A DNA stretch of 64,000 nt, from the NCBI RefSeq assembly GCF_038066715.1, contig NZ_JBBUKT010000004.1, positions 62,001-126,000 of the forward strand. The letters are read 5' to 3'. Source of the DNA: Luteolibacter sp. Y139. GTDB lineage: Bacteria > Verrucomicrobiota > Verrucomicrobiia > Verrucomicrobiales > Akkermansiaceae. Below, piece by piece: positions 19,382 to 27,107 of the stretch. How positions within the stretch are numbered: position 1 is the stretch's first letter; every line of letters starts with the position of its first letter. Made by a program: the position numbers and the translations under genes. The notes under the pieces were generated by a model. The model saw nothing but the letters and a program-made list of their open reading frames with translations, had not been told where the DNA came from and ran no database searches.

Positions 19382-20874
19382 TACAGGAAACCTCCCGCGT
19401 GGAGGGTCTCGACGAGGTACTGCTGGCGGGCCAGCAGGTCCTGGTAGAACTCGTGCCGCTGCGGATCGGGATCGCGGCGGGTGGAATCGTCCATGGTGAC
19501 GATGTAGCCGGCGATTTCGTCGAAGCCGAGGGACTCGCCATTGAGGCGGAAATAGACGACCGCCGCTTGCATGGCGGCGCCGAGCAGGGAGCCGCCACTG
19601 ACCGCCACGGAGGCGACGGGAACGCCAAAGACGTCCGCGAGAAGCTGGTGGAAGGCTGGTCCTGCATCGCGGCTGACGCGGACTCCGGCGGGCTCGAAGC
19701 CGAGGTCGCGGAGGCGGCTGAAGCCGTAGCCGAAGCCGAGGGCGAGGCCTTCCGCAGAGGCGCGGGCGAGATTTCCGGGAGTGAAATTGTCCAGCGTGAC
19801 GCCGTGGAGGACGCCGGAGGCATCCGGCAGGCGCGGGGTGATTTCGCCGCGGAGGTAGGGGAGGAAGAGCAGGCCGTCTGCTCCCGCTTCGGTGCTGGCG
19901 AGGGCTTTTTCGAATTCGGCGGCGGACCAGCCGTAGTGGCGGCGAACGAGTTCGAGGGCGGAGACGGCATTGGCCATGCCCATGCGGGTCAGCCAGCGGC
20001 CGGAGGCATCGCAGAGGATGGAGGCCTCGCCTTGAAAATCCACGGTCGGGCGATCGGAAACGGCGGAAAGCGAGCCATCGGCGGAAAGATCGGCGACCAC
20101 GGCGCCATTTCCCGCGGCACCGACCGCGAGGGCGGCGAGGGCGGCGGCTCCGGAACCCGGAGCGACGATGACGCTATCCGGCAGTCCCCACGAGCGGCAG
20201 AGGGCGGGACGAAGTTGGCCGCGTGGCTGCATCGGCGAAATGCCGGGCGGCAGCATGTCGAACACGCGCGAGTCGATGAACTCCATTAGCTCGCCGCTCC
20301 ATTTCCGCTGCGGGACATTGAAGAGGCCGGTGGTGGCGGCGGAGCCAGCCTCAATGCCGGCCTCGCCAGTCAGCCAGTAGCCGATGAAATCCTGCGGCGT
20401 CATCAGCCGCGCCGCGCGTTGGAAATGGTAGGGCTCGTGCTGCTTCAGCCAGAGGCACTGGGCGGCAAGCGAGCCGGCGTCAATGGGATTGCCGCAGAGC
20501 TCGATGAGGCCGGGGGCACCGCCGAAGGCGCGGGCGATTTCGTCGGCCTGGCGCTGGGCGGAGCGGTCGATGCCGAGCTTGGCAGGGCGGACGATGCGGT
20601 TGTTTTCGTCGAGGACGACCATCCCGCCGGTGGGGGCGGTGATGCCGATGCCGGCGACTGCGCCGCGGGCATCGCCGAGGGTTTCGAGGACCTGGCGCAT
20701 CGCCTGGTCGGCGGCGGCGATCCACGATGCCGGGTCCTGCTCGCGATAGCCGTCCGGCAGCCCCTCGACCCAGGTATGGGCGGCCACGGCTTCGGCCGCG
20801 ACGGTGGCGGCTTCGAGGTCCAATGCCACCACGCGGGTGGCGGCGTGGCCGATTTCGATTCCTAGGAAGTGCAT
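19381..20874 (-). CDS. FGGY carbohydrate-kinase homologue with degraded active site
   Basis: The 497-residue length and overall sequence fit the xylulokinase-like FGGY family. Recognisable parts are GIGITAPTGGMVVLDE, the SLAAQCLWLKQHEP stretch and MTPQDFIGYWLTGE. Key motifs deviate. The N-terminal nucleotide loop, normally D-x-G-T-S, reads EIGHAAT. The segment expected to hold the catalytic Asp (G-G-G-D-N type) reads APGSGAA near residue 240. The C-terminal GGGA-type motif reads VSRDAG. It may be a pseudokinase or sugar sensor. It heads the operon with the DUF374 gene and folD. Confidence 0.8.
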   Translation of the reverse strand: MHFLGIEIGHAATRVVALDLEAATVAAEAVAAHTWVEGLPDGYREQDPASWIAAADQAMRQVLETLGDARGAVAGIGITAPTGGMVVLDENNRIVRPAKLGIDRSAQRQADEIARAFGGAPGLIELCGNPIDAGSLAAQCLWLKQHEPYHFQRAARLMTPQDFIGYWLTGEAGIEAGSAATTGLFNVPQRKWSGELMEFIDSRVFDMLPPGISPMQPRGQLRPALCRSWGLPDSVIVAPGSGAAALAALAVGAAGNGAVVADLSADGSLSAVSDRPTVDFQGEASILCDASGRWLTRMGMANAVSALELVRRHYGWSAAEFEKALASTEAGADGLLFLPYLRGEITPRLPDASGVLHGVTLDNFTPGNLARASAEGLALGFGYGFSRLRDLGFEPAGVRVSRDAGPAFHQLLADVFGVPVASVAVSGGSLLGAAMQAAVVYFRLNGESLGFDEIAGYIVTMDDSTRRDPDPQRHEFYQDLLARQQYLVETLHAGGFL

Positions 20875-20951
20875 GCCTCGTTGCTCGGGCGAGGGAACTC
20901 GGTGGGGGTTGCGTTAGATTTTCCGGTGGGGCGGGGCTTGGCAAGGTTGGG

Positions 20952-21022
20952 AATGCCGAATGTGGAATTTCCGAAGGTGGAGGAAGGCGATTCCGGCATC
21001 CGGAAATTCTGCATTCGGCATT
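20952..21022. repeat. Long inverted repeat, 22-base arms
   Basis: Arms 20952-20973 (starting AATGCCGAATG) and 21001-21022 (ending CATTCGGCATT) match at 20 of 22 positions as inverted repeats around a 27-base loop. It fills the gap between the divergent FGGY and NifU-like genes. The length and self-similarity suggest a mobile REP-like or transcribed structured element. It precedes the GTG start at 21049 by 26 bases. Confidence 0.75.
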
Positions 21023-21048
21023 TTGCCTTTCCGGTGCATCGTCACTCC

Positions 21049-21507
21049 GTGAGCGATTTCGAAGAAAAAGTCCGCGAGGCACTTTCGTCACCGAAGAACC
21101 AGGGCGAGCTGGCTGACGCGGATGCGGTCGGGACGGTCGGTTCGCCGGATTGCGGGGACATGCTGCGGATGTGGCTGAAATTCACCGAGAAGGACGGGAA
21201 GAAGGTGATCGACCGGGCGTCGTTCCAGTCCTTCGGCTGCCAGACGGCGATCGCGGTGGCGTCGATGGCGACGGAGTTGCTGAAAGGGAAGACGGCGGAG
21301 GAAGCGCGCGAGCTGTCGGCGAATGAGCTGACCGGTGACCTTGGGCCGCTGCCGCCGATGAAGATCCATTGCGGACAGCTGGTGGAAGGGGCGCTCAAGA
21401 ACGCGCTGGACCAGACCCCGGCGGAAGCGCCGAGGGCGGTGGGGACGACGCTTTCCGAGACGATGAAGCAGCCGGCGGGGAAGATCCGGATCGTGCCTGT
21501 CGAGTGA
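21049..21507 (+). CDS. NifU/IscU-like iron-sulfur scaffold protein
   Basis: From the GTG start at 21049 this gives 152 residues. The IscU/NifU-N ligand set is present: C35 with D37 in SPDCGDML, C64 in SFGCQTAIA and C108 in KIHCGQL, with family-like spacing. Such proteins assemble Fe-S clusters in the cytosol. I put the start at the GTG because the upstream in-frame sequence is the inverted repeat. The extra C-terminal 30 residues are Pro/Ala-rich. No cysteine desulfurase is adjacent, so it is probably stand-alone. Confidence 0.85.
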   Translation: MSDFEEKVREALSSPKNQGELADADAVGTVGSPDCGDMLRMWLKFTEKDGKKVIDRASFQSFGCQTAIAVASMATELLKGKTAEEARELSANELTGDLGPLPPMKIHCGQLVEGALKNALDQTPAEAPRAVGTTLSETMKQPAGKIRIVPVE

Positions 21508-21576
21508 TTCCCGGGTTCCACCAGGCGGCTGATTTTCCCGGAGACGCAGGGGGCGGATTTTGTTAGTTTTCCCGCC

Positions 21577-21984
21577 GTGTCGAAACGGGTTGTGATCATT
21601 TGCCTGTCCCTCTGCCTGGTGGGATGTGTCTTTGGCTGGGGCCTTGGCGGCCTGCTGCTGACCGGTGGCTACAGGCACCCGGGAGGATGGTGGCCGATGC
21701 TGCTCCTGCTAGGAGGCTTCCTGTGCCTGCCGGCGGGGATCGGAATGATCATGGGCTATCGGCTCGGCCGGACCGTGGCGGTGGCAGCATTCGCGGTCGG
21801 CTATCTGGCGTGTGCCGCGATGTTGGTGGCTCCGCTGCTCCAGGCGGGCGTGATCGACATTGCGATCAATGGCAGCCGGGCAGGCTATGGCGTGTATGCC
21901 GCCGGGTCCTTGATGCTGCTGGGGGTAGTGCTGCTCTTGCACTGGACGCTCTACACGCCGTCCTTTGAGGATCACCTGGCCTGA
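21577..21984 (+). CDS. Small four-helix membrane protein
   Basis: This 135-residue protein, starting with GTG, is composed almost entirely of four hydrophobic segments (about residues 5-30, 39-60, 65-90 and 100-125) with Gly-rich turns. The short cytoplasmic tail ends SFEDHLA. I do not recognise a family. It lies between the NifU-like and ABCG genes, in the same direction as both but with gaps of 70 and 96 bases, so co-transcription is uncertain. Confidence 0.7.
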   Translation: MSKRVVIICLSLCLVGCVFGWGLGGLLLTGGYRHPGGWWPMLLLLGGFLCLPAGIGMIMGYRLGRTVAVAAFAVGYLACAAMLVAPLLQAGVIDIAINGSRAGYGVYAAGSLMLLGVVLLLHWTLYTPSFEDHLA

Positions 21985-22080
21985 GCGGCGGGAAATCCGG
22001 TTTGCGGTTTCTTTCTCGCCCTTGCGTAAAAGTGCAGCTTTCTTCCGTAGCCATTCAAATTCATTCACCCGACTGGCCCC

Positions 22081-23877
22081 GTGCTCGAGCTCAAGGAAGT
22101 TAGTTTCACCATCAAAAAGGACGGCGAGGACGTGAACCTCGTCGACAAGGTCTCCATCAATGTCCCCCGCGGGCACTTCATGGCAATCGTCGGGCCCTCG
22201 GGTTGCGGCAAGACGACCCTGCTGAAGACCATCGCGGGCCTGAACCCGGAGTCTGCCGGGGCGCTGTTCTGGGAGGGGCGGAATCTCTCGGAGGAGGGTG
22301 ACCTTGATCCGTCCGAGATCGGCTACGTGCCGCAATTCTCGATCGCCTACGATCCGCTCACGGTGGACGAGTCGGTGGAGGCCGCAACCCGCCTGCGGGT
22401 AAGGACGCGGGATACGGAAGAGCTCGACGGCCGGATCGACCGGGTGCTGGAGGAGACCGGGCTGACGGCGATCGCGGATCGTCAGGTGAAGGTGCTTTCC
22501 GGTGGCCAAAAGCGCCGTCTGGGGCTGGCGATGGAGCTGGTGTCCGATCCGAAGCTGCTGCTTTGCGACGAGGTGACGAGCGGTCTCGATCCAAGGTCGG
22601 AGCGGGAGATCGTGCGGCTGTTGCATGACCTGTCACGCCGGGAGGGGCGGATCGTGCTGTCGGTCACGCACTCGCTGGCGCATCTTGAACTCTACGATTC
22701 CATCCTGGTGCTGCACGAGGGGCGGGTGGCCTACCACGGCCCGCCGGACCAGCTGAACCACTATTTCTCGGTCCACGACACCGAGGAGGTTTATCCCAAG
22801 CTCGCCACCCAGACCTCCGAGCGCTGGCAGAGCTCGTGGATGAAGCATCGCGGGCCGTACTACTCGAAGCTGGACCGGAACCGGACCAAGCTGGTCGATT
22901 CCGGCGGGCTGCACTTGCCGGTGGTTCCCGAGCTGGTGCCGACGGCGGAAGAAGAGAGGGATCAGGAGAAGGACAAGGAGCAGGAAAAGGAGAAGCCTCA
23001 GGGGGAGAAGATCCGCACTCCGGGGTTCTTCGCGCAGTTCACCACGCTGCTGTCGCGGCGGTGGCGGATCTTTTTCCGGGACCGGGGGCAGCTGTTTCTC
23101 CAGCTAGCCATCATCCTGTGCTTTCCAGTGCTGGTGACCCTGTTCAAGGACAATGCCAACGGGCAGATTGCGAACCTTTCGGACACGCGGAAGACCAATA
23201 TCGAGGCTGATATCAGGGAGTCGGCAACGGTGAAGCAAGATCAGGTGAAGGTCGGCTCCGCGGTCTCGGGGATCATCATGTTCCAGGTGATCCTGCTGTC
23301 GCTGATGGCCTCGAACAACTCGGCCCGCGAGATCGCCGGCGAGCGACCGATCTTTGAGAAGGAGAAGTTCGGGGGCTTGAGGCCCACCGCCTATCTGGCC
23401 AGCAAGATCACCTTCCTCGCCTGTCTGGTACTGGCGCAGTCGCTATGGATGGCGGTCTTCGTCAACTTGTTCGCGCCGTTTCGAGGAGGCGCGGGAGGGT
23501 TCGAGAGCCATATCATCTTCCTGCTGTTGGTGAATGGGGGCATGACCGCGATTTGTCTCGGGATCTCAGCGCTGATGCGGACGGCAGAGCAGGCATCGCT
23601 GCTGTCGATTTATCTCGTCGGGTTCCAGCTTCCGCTGTCGGGCGCGGTGCTGGCCTTGCCGTCCTCGATCGAGGGGATCACGCGGCCATTCATTTCCGCT
23701 TATTGGGCATGGTCGGGTAGCGTGGGGGCGCTGGAGCCGAAGGTGCTGGAGGCGGTCAAGACGGTGATCAGCACCTCGATTTCCGCCCAGCAGACGTGCA
23801 TTTATACCCTTGGTTTCCATGTGGCTGCGGGCCTGATCGCGGCTTGGATTGGCACCCGACGGCACCAGTGGGATTGA
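22081..23877 (+). CDS. ABCG-type ABC transporter (ATPase-permease fusion)
   Basis: This 598-residue half-transporter has the nucleotide-binding domain first: Walker A GPSGCGKTT near residue 39, signature LSGGQKRRLG near 140, Walker B LLLCDEVTSGLD near 161. A highly charged Glu/Lys/Gln linker (about 290-305) leads to an ABC2-type membrane domain with about six helices. ABCG order (ATPase then membrane) is typical of lipid or drug exporters. It should act as a dimer in the inner membrane. The start is GTG. The substrate is unknown, and no partner genes are adjacent. Confidence 0.92.
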   Translation: MLELKEVSFTIKKDGEDVNLVDKVSINVPRGHFMAIVGPSGCGKTTLLKTIAGLNPESAGALFWEGRNLSEEGDLDPSEIGYVPQFSIAYDPLTVDESVEAATRLRVRTRDTEELDGRIDRVLEETGLTAIADRQVKVLSGGQKRRLGLAMELVSDPKLLLCDEVTSGLDPRSEREIVRLLHDLSRREGRIVLSVTHSLAHLELYDSILVLHEGRVAYHGPPDQLNHYFSVHDTEEVYPKLATQTSERWQSSWMKHRGPYYSKLDRNRTKLVDSGGLHLPVVPELVPTAEEERDQEKDKEQEKEKPQGEKIRTPGFFAQFTTLLSRRWRIFFRDRGQLFLQLAIILCFPVLVTLFKDNANGQIANLSDTRKTNIEADIRESATVKQDQVKVGSAVSGIIMFQVILLSLMASNNSAREIAGERPIFEKEKFGGLRPTAYLASKITFLACLVLAQSLWMAVFVNLFAPFRGGAGGFESHIIFLLLVNGGMTAICLGISALMRTAEQASLLSIYLVGFQLPLSGAVLALPSSIEGITRPFISAYWAWSGSVGALEPKVLEAVKTVISTSISAQQTCIYTLGFHVAAGLIAAWIGTRRHQWD

Positions 23878-24021
23878 GGGATTTTGCGTAGATCGTCCGG
23901 GTCTTTCGCCGGGGGCCAGTCGTAATTTGTAAAAAGTCGTGAAACGCCCGGAAAATCGTGGAAACTTGCGCTTACCGGGAACGTTAAGGACTGAGCTTTT
24001 AACGAAACCCACCACTGTATC

Positions 24022-24423
24022 ATGGCTCGACGCGCCAGTTCTGGAATCAAGCCCGGTCTTTTGATCGGGATCGCTGCTGCTGTGGCTGTCGCCTTCTTCG
24101 GCGGCAAGGCCCTCCTCGGGAAGCGGAACGACAGCTACCCGAACATGGCCACCATCAACATGTCAGATGTGATGGACGGCGTGTCCCTGCGGGATAACGA
24201 ATATGTGGTGGAGGGAACCGTGGATGAGAAATTCTACCATGGCGACAGTCCAAACCAAGTGGTGAGCCTGAAGGTCAACGACCGCACGGGGGACCAGTTC
24301 CTCCCCGTCGAGATTCCGGCCAACCTGACGAAGTTCAACATCGAGCGTGCGCAGCGCTACCGCATGAAAGTCCGCATCCGCGAAGCCGGCATCGCGGTCG
24401 CCACCGGCATCAACCCCCTCTGA
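24022..24423 (+). CDS. Membrane-anchored unknown protein, OB-like
   Basis: This 133-residue protein has one N-terminal membrane helix (about residues 11-30), then a compact soluble domain with alternating strands (VVEGTVDEKF, VVSLKVNDR, RYRMKVRIREAG). That pattern would suit a small beta-barrel/OB-like fold; this is inference. Its stop overlaps an ATG for the following gene (TGATGG junction at 24421-24425), so the two are coupled. I do not recognise a named family. Confidence 0.75.
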   Translation: MARRASSGIKPGLLIGIAAAVAVAFFGGKALLGKRNDSYPNMATINMSDVMDGVSLRDNEYVVEGTVDEKFYHGDSPNQVVSLKVNDRTGDQFLPVEIPANLTKFNIERAQRYRMKVRIREAGIAVATGINPL

Positions 24424-26393
24424 TGGATCGTCCCGCCATGAAATCCTTCCTATCCCTTGCCCTGCTCGCCACCACCGTCATTGCGCCGGGCCAGGTGCTG
24501 CATCCTGATGCCCGCGAGAAAGTGACCAATCCTCCGGCGCCGCAGAAGTCGGATGACACGGTGATCCAGCGCCAGCCGGAGGAGAAAAAGCAGTCGAGTC
24601 CGATGGGGAACGACCTGCCGTTCTTCGATCCGTCCGCGGAGACCGTTTCGTGGAATGGCCACACGTGGGCGGCCTCCGACAACCGGCTGTTCTCCGCACG
24701 CTTCGAGCGCTACCTCAACCAGCCGGAGGATAATTCGGAGAAGGCTCAGGAATATCGGAAGACGATCGATGACATCCTGGCACTGGTATCGCCGCACCAT
24801 GAAGGTGGCCCGGATTTCCCGTCGGCGCTGAAGCTGCTGCCGAAGGCGTCCACTTTCCCAGGCGATGCGAAGCTCTGCGATTCGCTGTCCCAAGCGATCT
24901 ACGCGGCGGTGCTGTCGAAGAAGGACGTCAAGATGACCAAGGAGATTCTTGAGGCTCTGGAGACGGAGAAGAAGCGGCTCATTCACAACGCGGATGTCAT
25001 TGCGGAGGGCACCGAACTCAGCGCGGTCCAGAAAACCGGCGGTGGTGGCGGCGGTGGTGGCAATAACCAGAACCAGACCCGCGGCGGAGCACAGCCCAAG
25101 CCCGGGACTGGCACCGAGTCGGTGGAGTATAAAGAAAGCGTTCGCCGGGTCGTGGAGATCGAGGCGATGCGCAAGGCGAACCAAGCCAAGGGCGAGGTGC
25201 AGCTGCTGCAGGCGAAGGTTGAGTACCAGACACTGATCCTGCAATTTTTCGTGCAGCGCCGCTTCGAGCACGTGCTGATGGCGTCGAGGTTCTACTATCA
25301 GATTTTCAACGACGGGGACAGCAACCTGCACATCGACAGGAAGTCGGACATGTCGAAGCTCTTCAGCGAGAGCCTTGGCACCAGCCCGACGGTGTCGGTG
25401 CTCGATTCGCTCGCTAGCGAGGCCATCCGCGATGTGGACCAAGGCGTGGAAGCTTTCACGTTCCTGCTGGAGAAGCAGGAGTATCAGAGTGCGGCCAAGC
25501 GCCTGAGCGAAGCCTACATGGTGGGCGAGTTCATGCCGGCCATCGGCACGCTGCCGCGCGAGCAGAAGCGCAAGGTGCTCGAGTTCGTGCGTGAGTCTTA
25601 CAAGCTGCTCGCGGCGATCGATTCGAAGGACTACACGACCGCGGGTGAGTTGACGAAGAAGCTCAAGGCGATGTCCGGTGACTTCGATGCGACCAAGCCG
25701 GAGGCCGCGATCGCGACCTACACGCGGGTCAGCAGCATGCACATCGATGCCGCCAAGCTCGCTGCCTCCAAGGGCGACAACGAGAAGGCCGCGCTGGAGA
25801 TCAAGAACGCCATGGAGGTATGGCCGCAGAATCCCAAGCTGGCCGAGTTCGACAAGCTCGTGGAAGCGGGCGGCGGCATGGCGGTGGCGAAGAACGATTT
25901 CGACCGCTTGCTCAGCGAGAAGAACTACCGCGAGGTCTTCCGCCGCCAGTATGAACTGGCACCGGCAATCGCGGGCGATGCCGCGCGCGAGGATGCCTTC
26001 AAGCAGATCATCACCAACCTGACCCGCATCGAGGGTGCGCTCGGCAAGGCGAAGGAGTTCAGCAAGATGGAGCAGAATGTGGCGGCGTGGGAACAGCTCG
26101 CGGCGCTGCGCAAGGAATTCCCGGATGATCCGAATCTCGGAGTTGAGATCGAGAAGCTGGTGTCCAACGGCAAAGATGTGGCAAACTTTACCCAAGCGTT
26201 GAATCGCGCCCGCGAATTCGAGGAGCGTCGCGACAAGCAGGTGGGAGCCGCGCTCTCCTGGTATCTCAAGGCGCGCTCGATTTATCCGCGCAGTGAGATG
26301 GCGGAAGCCGGCATCCAGCGGATGCTCCGTGAGATCCTGCCCGACAATGGCTCGAAAGACGAGGCCAAGAGGGATAGGGATGGGAAGGAGTAA
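24423..26393 (+). CDS. Exported helical-repeat protein with Gly-rich linker
   Basis: This 656-residue protein carries a signal peptide. The ATG at 24438 (MKSFLSLALLATTVIAPGQ) gives the cleanest signal; the ATG at 24423 overlaps the previous stop and adds five residues. The mature part is helical and TPR-like, interrupted near residues 205-220 by a GGGGGGG and Asn/Gln run. The C-terminus is charged. No catalytic motif is visible. It is translationally coupled to the membrane protein upstream, so the pair probably works together at the envelope. Function unknown. Confidence 0.8.
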   Translation: MDRPAMKSFLSLALLATTVIAPGQVLHPDAREKVTNPPAPQKSDDTVIQRQPEEKKQSSPMGNDLPFFDPSAETVSWNGHTWAASDNRLFSARFERYLNQPEDNSEKAQEYRKTIDDILALVSPHHEGGPDFPSALKLLPKASTFPGDAKLCDSLSQAIYAAVLSKKDVKMTKEILEALETEKKRLIHNADVIAEGTELSAVQKTGGGGGGGGNNQNQTRGGAQPKPGTGTESVEYKESVRRVVEIEAMRKANQAKGEVQLLQAKVEYQTLILQFFVQRRFEHVLMASRFYYQIFNDGDSNLHIDRKSDMSKLFSESLGTSPTVSVLDSLASEAIRDVDQGVEAFTFLLEKQEYQSAAKRLSEAYMVGEFMPAIGTLPREQKRKVLEFVRESYKLLAAIDSKDYTTAGELTKKLKAMSGDFDATKPEAAIATYTRVSSMHIDAAKLAASKGDNEKAALEIKNAMEVWPQNPKLAEFDKLVEAGGGMAVAKNDFDRLLSEKNYREVFRRQYELAPAIAGDAAREDAFKQIITNLTRIEGALGKAKEFSKMEQNVAAWEQLAALRKEFPDDPNLGVEIEKLVSNGKDVANFTQALNRAREFEERRDKQVGAALSWYLKARSIYPRSEMAEAGIQRMLREILPDNGSKDEAKRDRDGKE

Positions 26394-26396
26394 GGG

Positions 26397-26443
26397 GTGT
26401 GGACCTTGCGTCCACGCCGCGTTGACCGAAGGTCAAGGCCCCT
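26397..26443. repeat. Double-hairpin repeat family, copy 4
   Basis: Stem 1 is GTGGAC/GTCCAC (26399-26404 and 26410-26415). Stem 2 is TTGACC, loop GAA, GGTCAA (26422-26427 and 26431-26436), then GGCCCCTT. Relative to other copies the C-G pair of stem 2 is changed to T-A on both sides, so pairing is kept. It lies between convergent genes. The last codons (K-G-P) and stop of the response regulator on the minus strand lie inside it. Confidence 0.75.
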
Positions 26444-27107
26444 TGTAGCGATAGCCGGTGCCGCGGACGGTCTCGATGATTTCGGGGCGCGCGGGGTCGG
26501 CTTCGATCTTCTTGCGCAGCATCAGCACGTGCTGGTCGAGCGTGCGGGAGTCGGGGAAGTAGTCGAGGCCCCAACAGGCGTCGAGGAAGGCATCGCGGCT
26601 GACCGGCTTGCCGGCGTGGCGGTGGAGCAGTTCCAACATCGAGACCTCGCGGCGGGACAGTTCGATTGTCTTGCCCTTCCGTACCGCGACGAGGGCATCG
26701 GGGCGGACGTTGAGATCCCTCATTTCGAAGGAGCGGCCATTTTGAGGCGCTACCCGACGGAGGGCGGCGCGAATGCGGGCGATGACTTCGGCACGGGTGA
26801 AAGGCTTGCGGATGAAATCGTCCGCGCCAAGGCCCAGTCCGACAACCACGTCGGCTTCCTCATTCTTCGCGGAGAGGAATAGGATCGGCACCGAGGGATC
26901 GGTGGCGCGGATGCGACGACAGACTTCGAAGCCATCCACGCCGGGCATCATGATGTCCAGGCAGAGCAGCTGCGGTCGGTGCTGTGCCCATAGCTCCAGG
27001 GCCTGCTTGCCATCGACGGCGGACAAGGTGTGGAAGCCTTCGTCCTCGATGCAGGCGGCGAGGGCATCGAGCGTCAGCGGATCGTCTTCGGCGAGAAGGA
27101 TGGTCAT
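26433..27107 (-). CDS. OmpR/PhoB-family response regulator
   Basis: This 224-residue regulator has the receiver acidic pair in LAEDDPLT, the phospho-acceptor Asp in CLDIMMPG (about residue 51), the switch Lys in LSAKNEE, and a C-terminal winged helix ending GTGYRYKGP. I chose the ATG at 27107 because it overlaps the kinase stop as ATGA and begins the receiver at once. It is the last gene of the nine-gene unit led by the Verru_Chthon cassette, so it probably controls that unit or related envelope genes. Confidence 0.95.
   Translation of the reverse strand: MTILLAEDDPLTLDALAACIEDEGFHTLSAVDGKQALELWAQHRPQLLCLDIMMPGVDGFEVCRRIRATDPSVPILFLSAKNEEADVVVGLGLGADDFIRKPFTRAEVIARIRAALRRVAPQNGRSFEMRDLNVRPDALVAVRKGKTIELSRREVSMLELLHRHAGKPVSRDAFLDACWGLDYFPDSRTLDQHVLMLRKKIEADPARPEIIETVRGTGYRYKGP

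Noticed and set aside
25036..25062. Gly-codon run as a possible regulatory microsatellite
   Set aside because: It is an in-frame Gly linker in an exported protein; no length-variation evidence can be seen from one sequence.
12500..26443. Double-hairpin repeats read as standard intrinsic terminators
   Set aside because: None is followed by a T-run, and one lies between co-directional pump and adaptor genes, so a plain terminator role is not supported.
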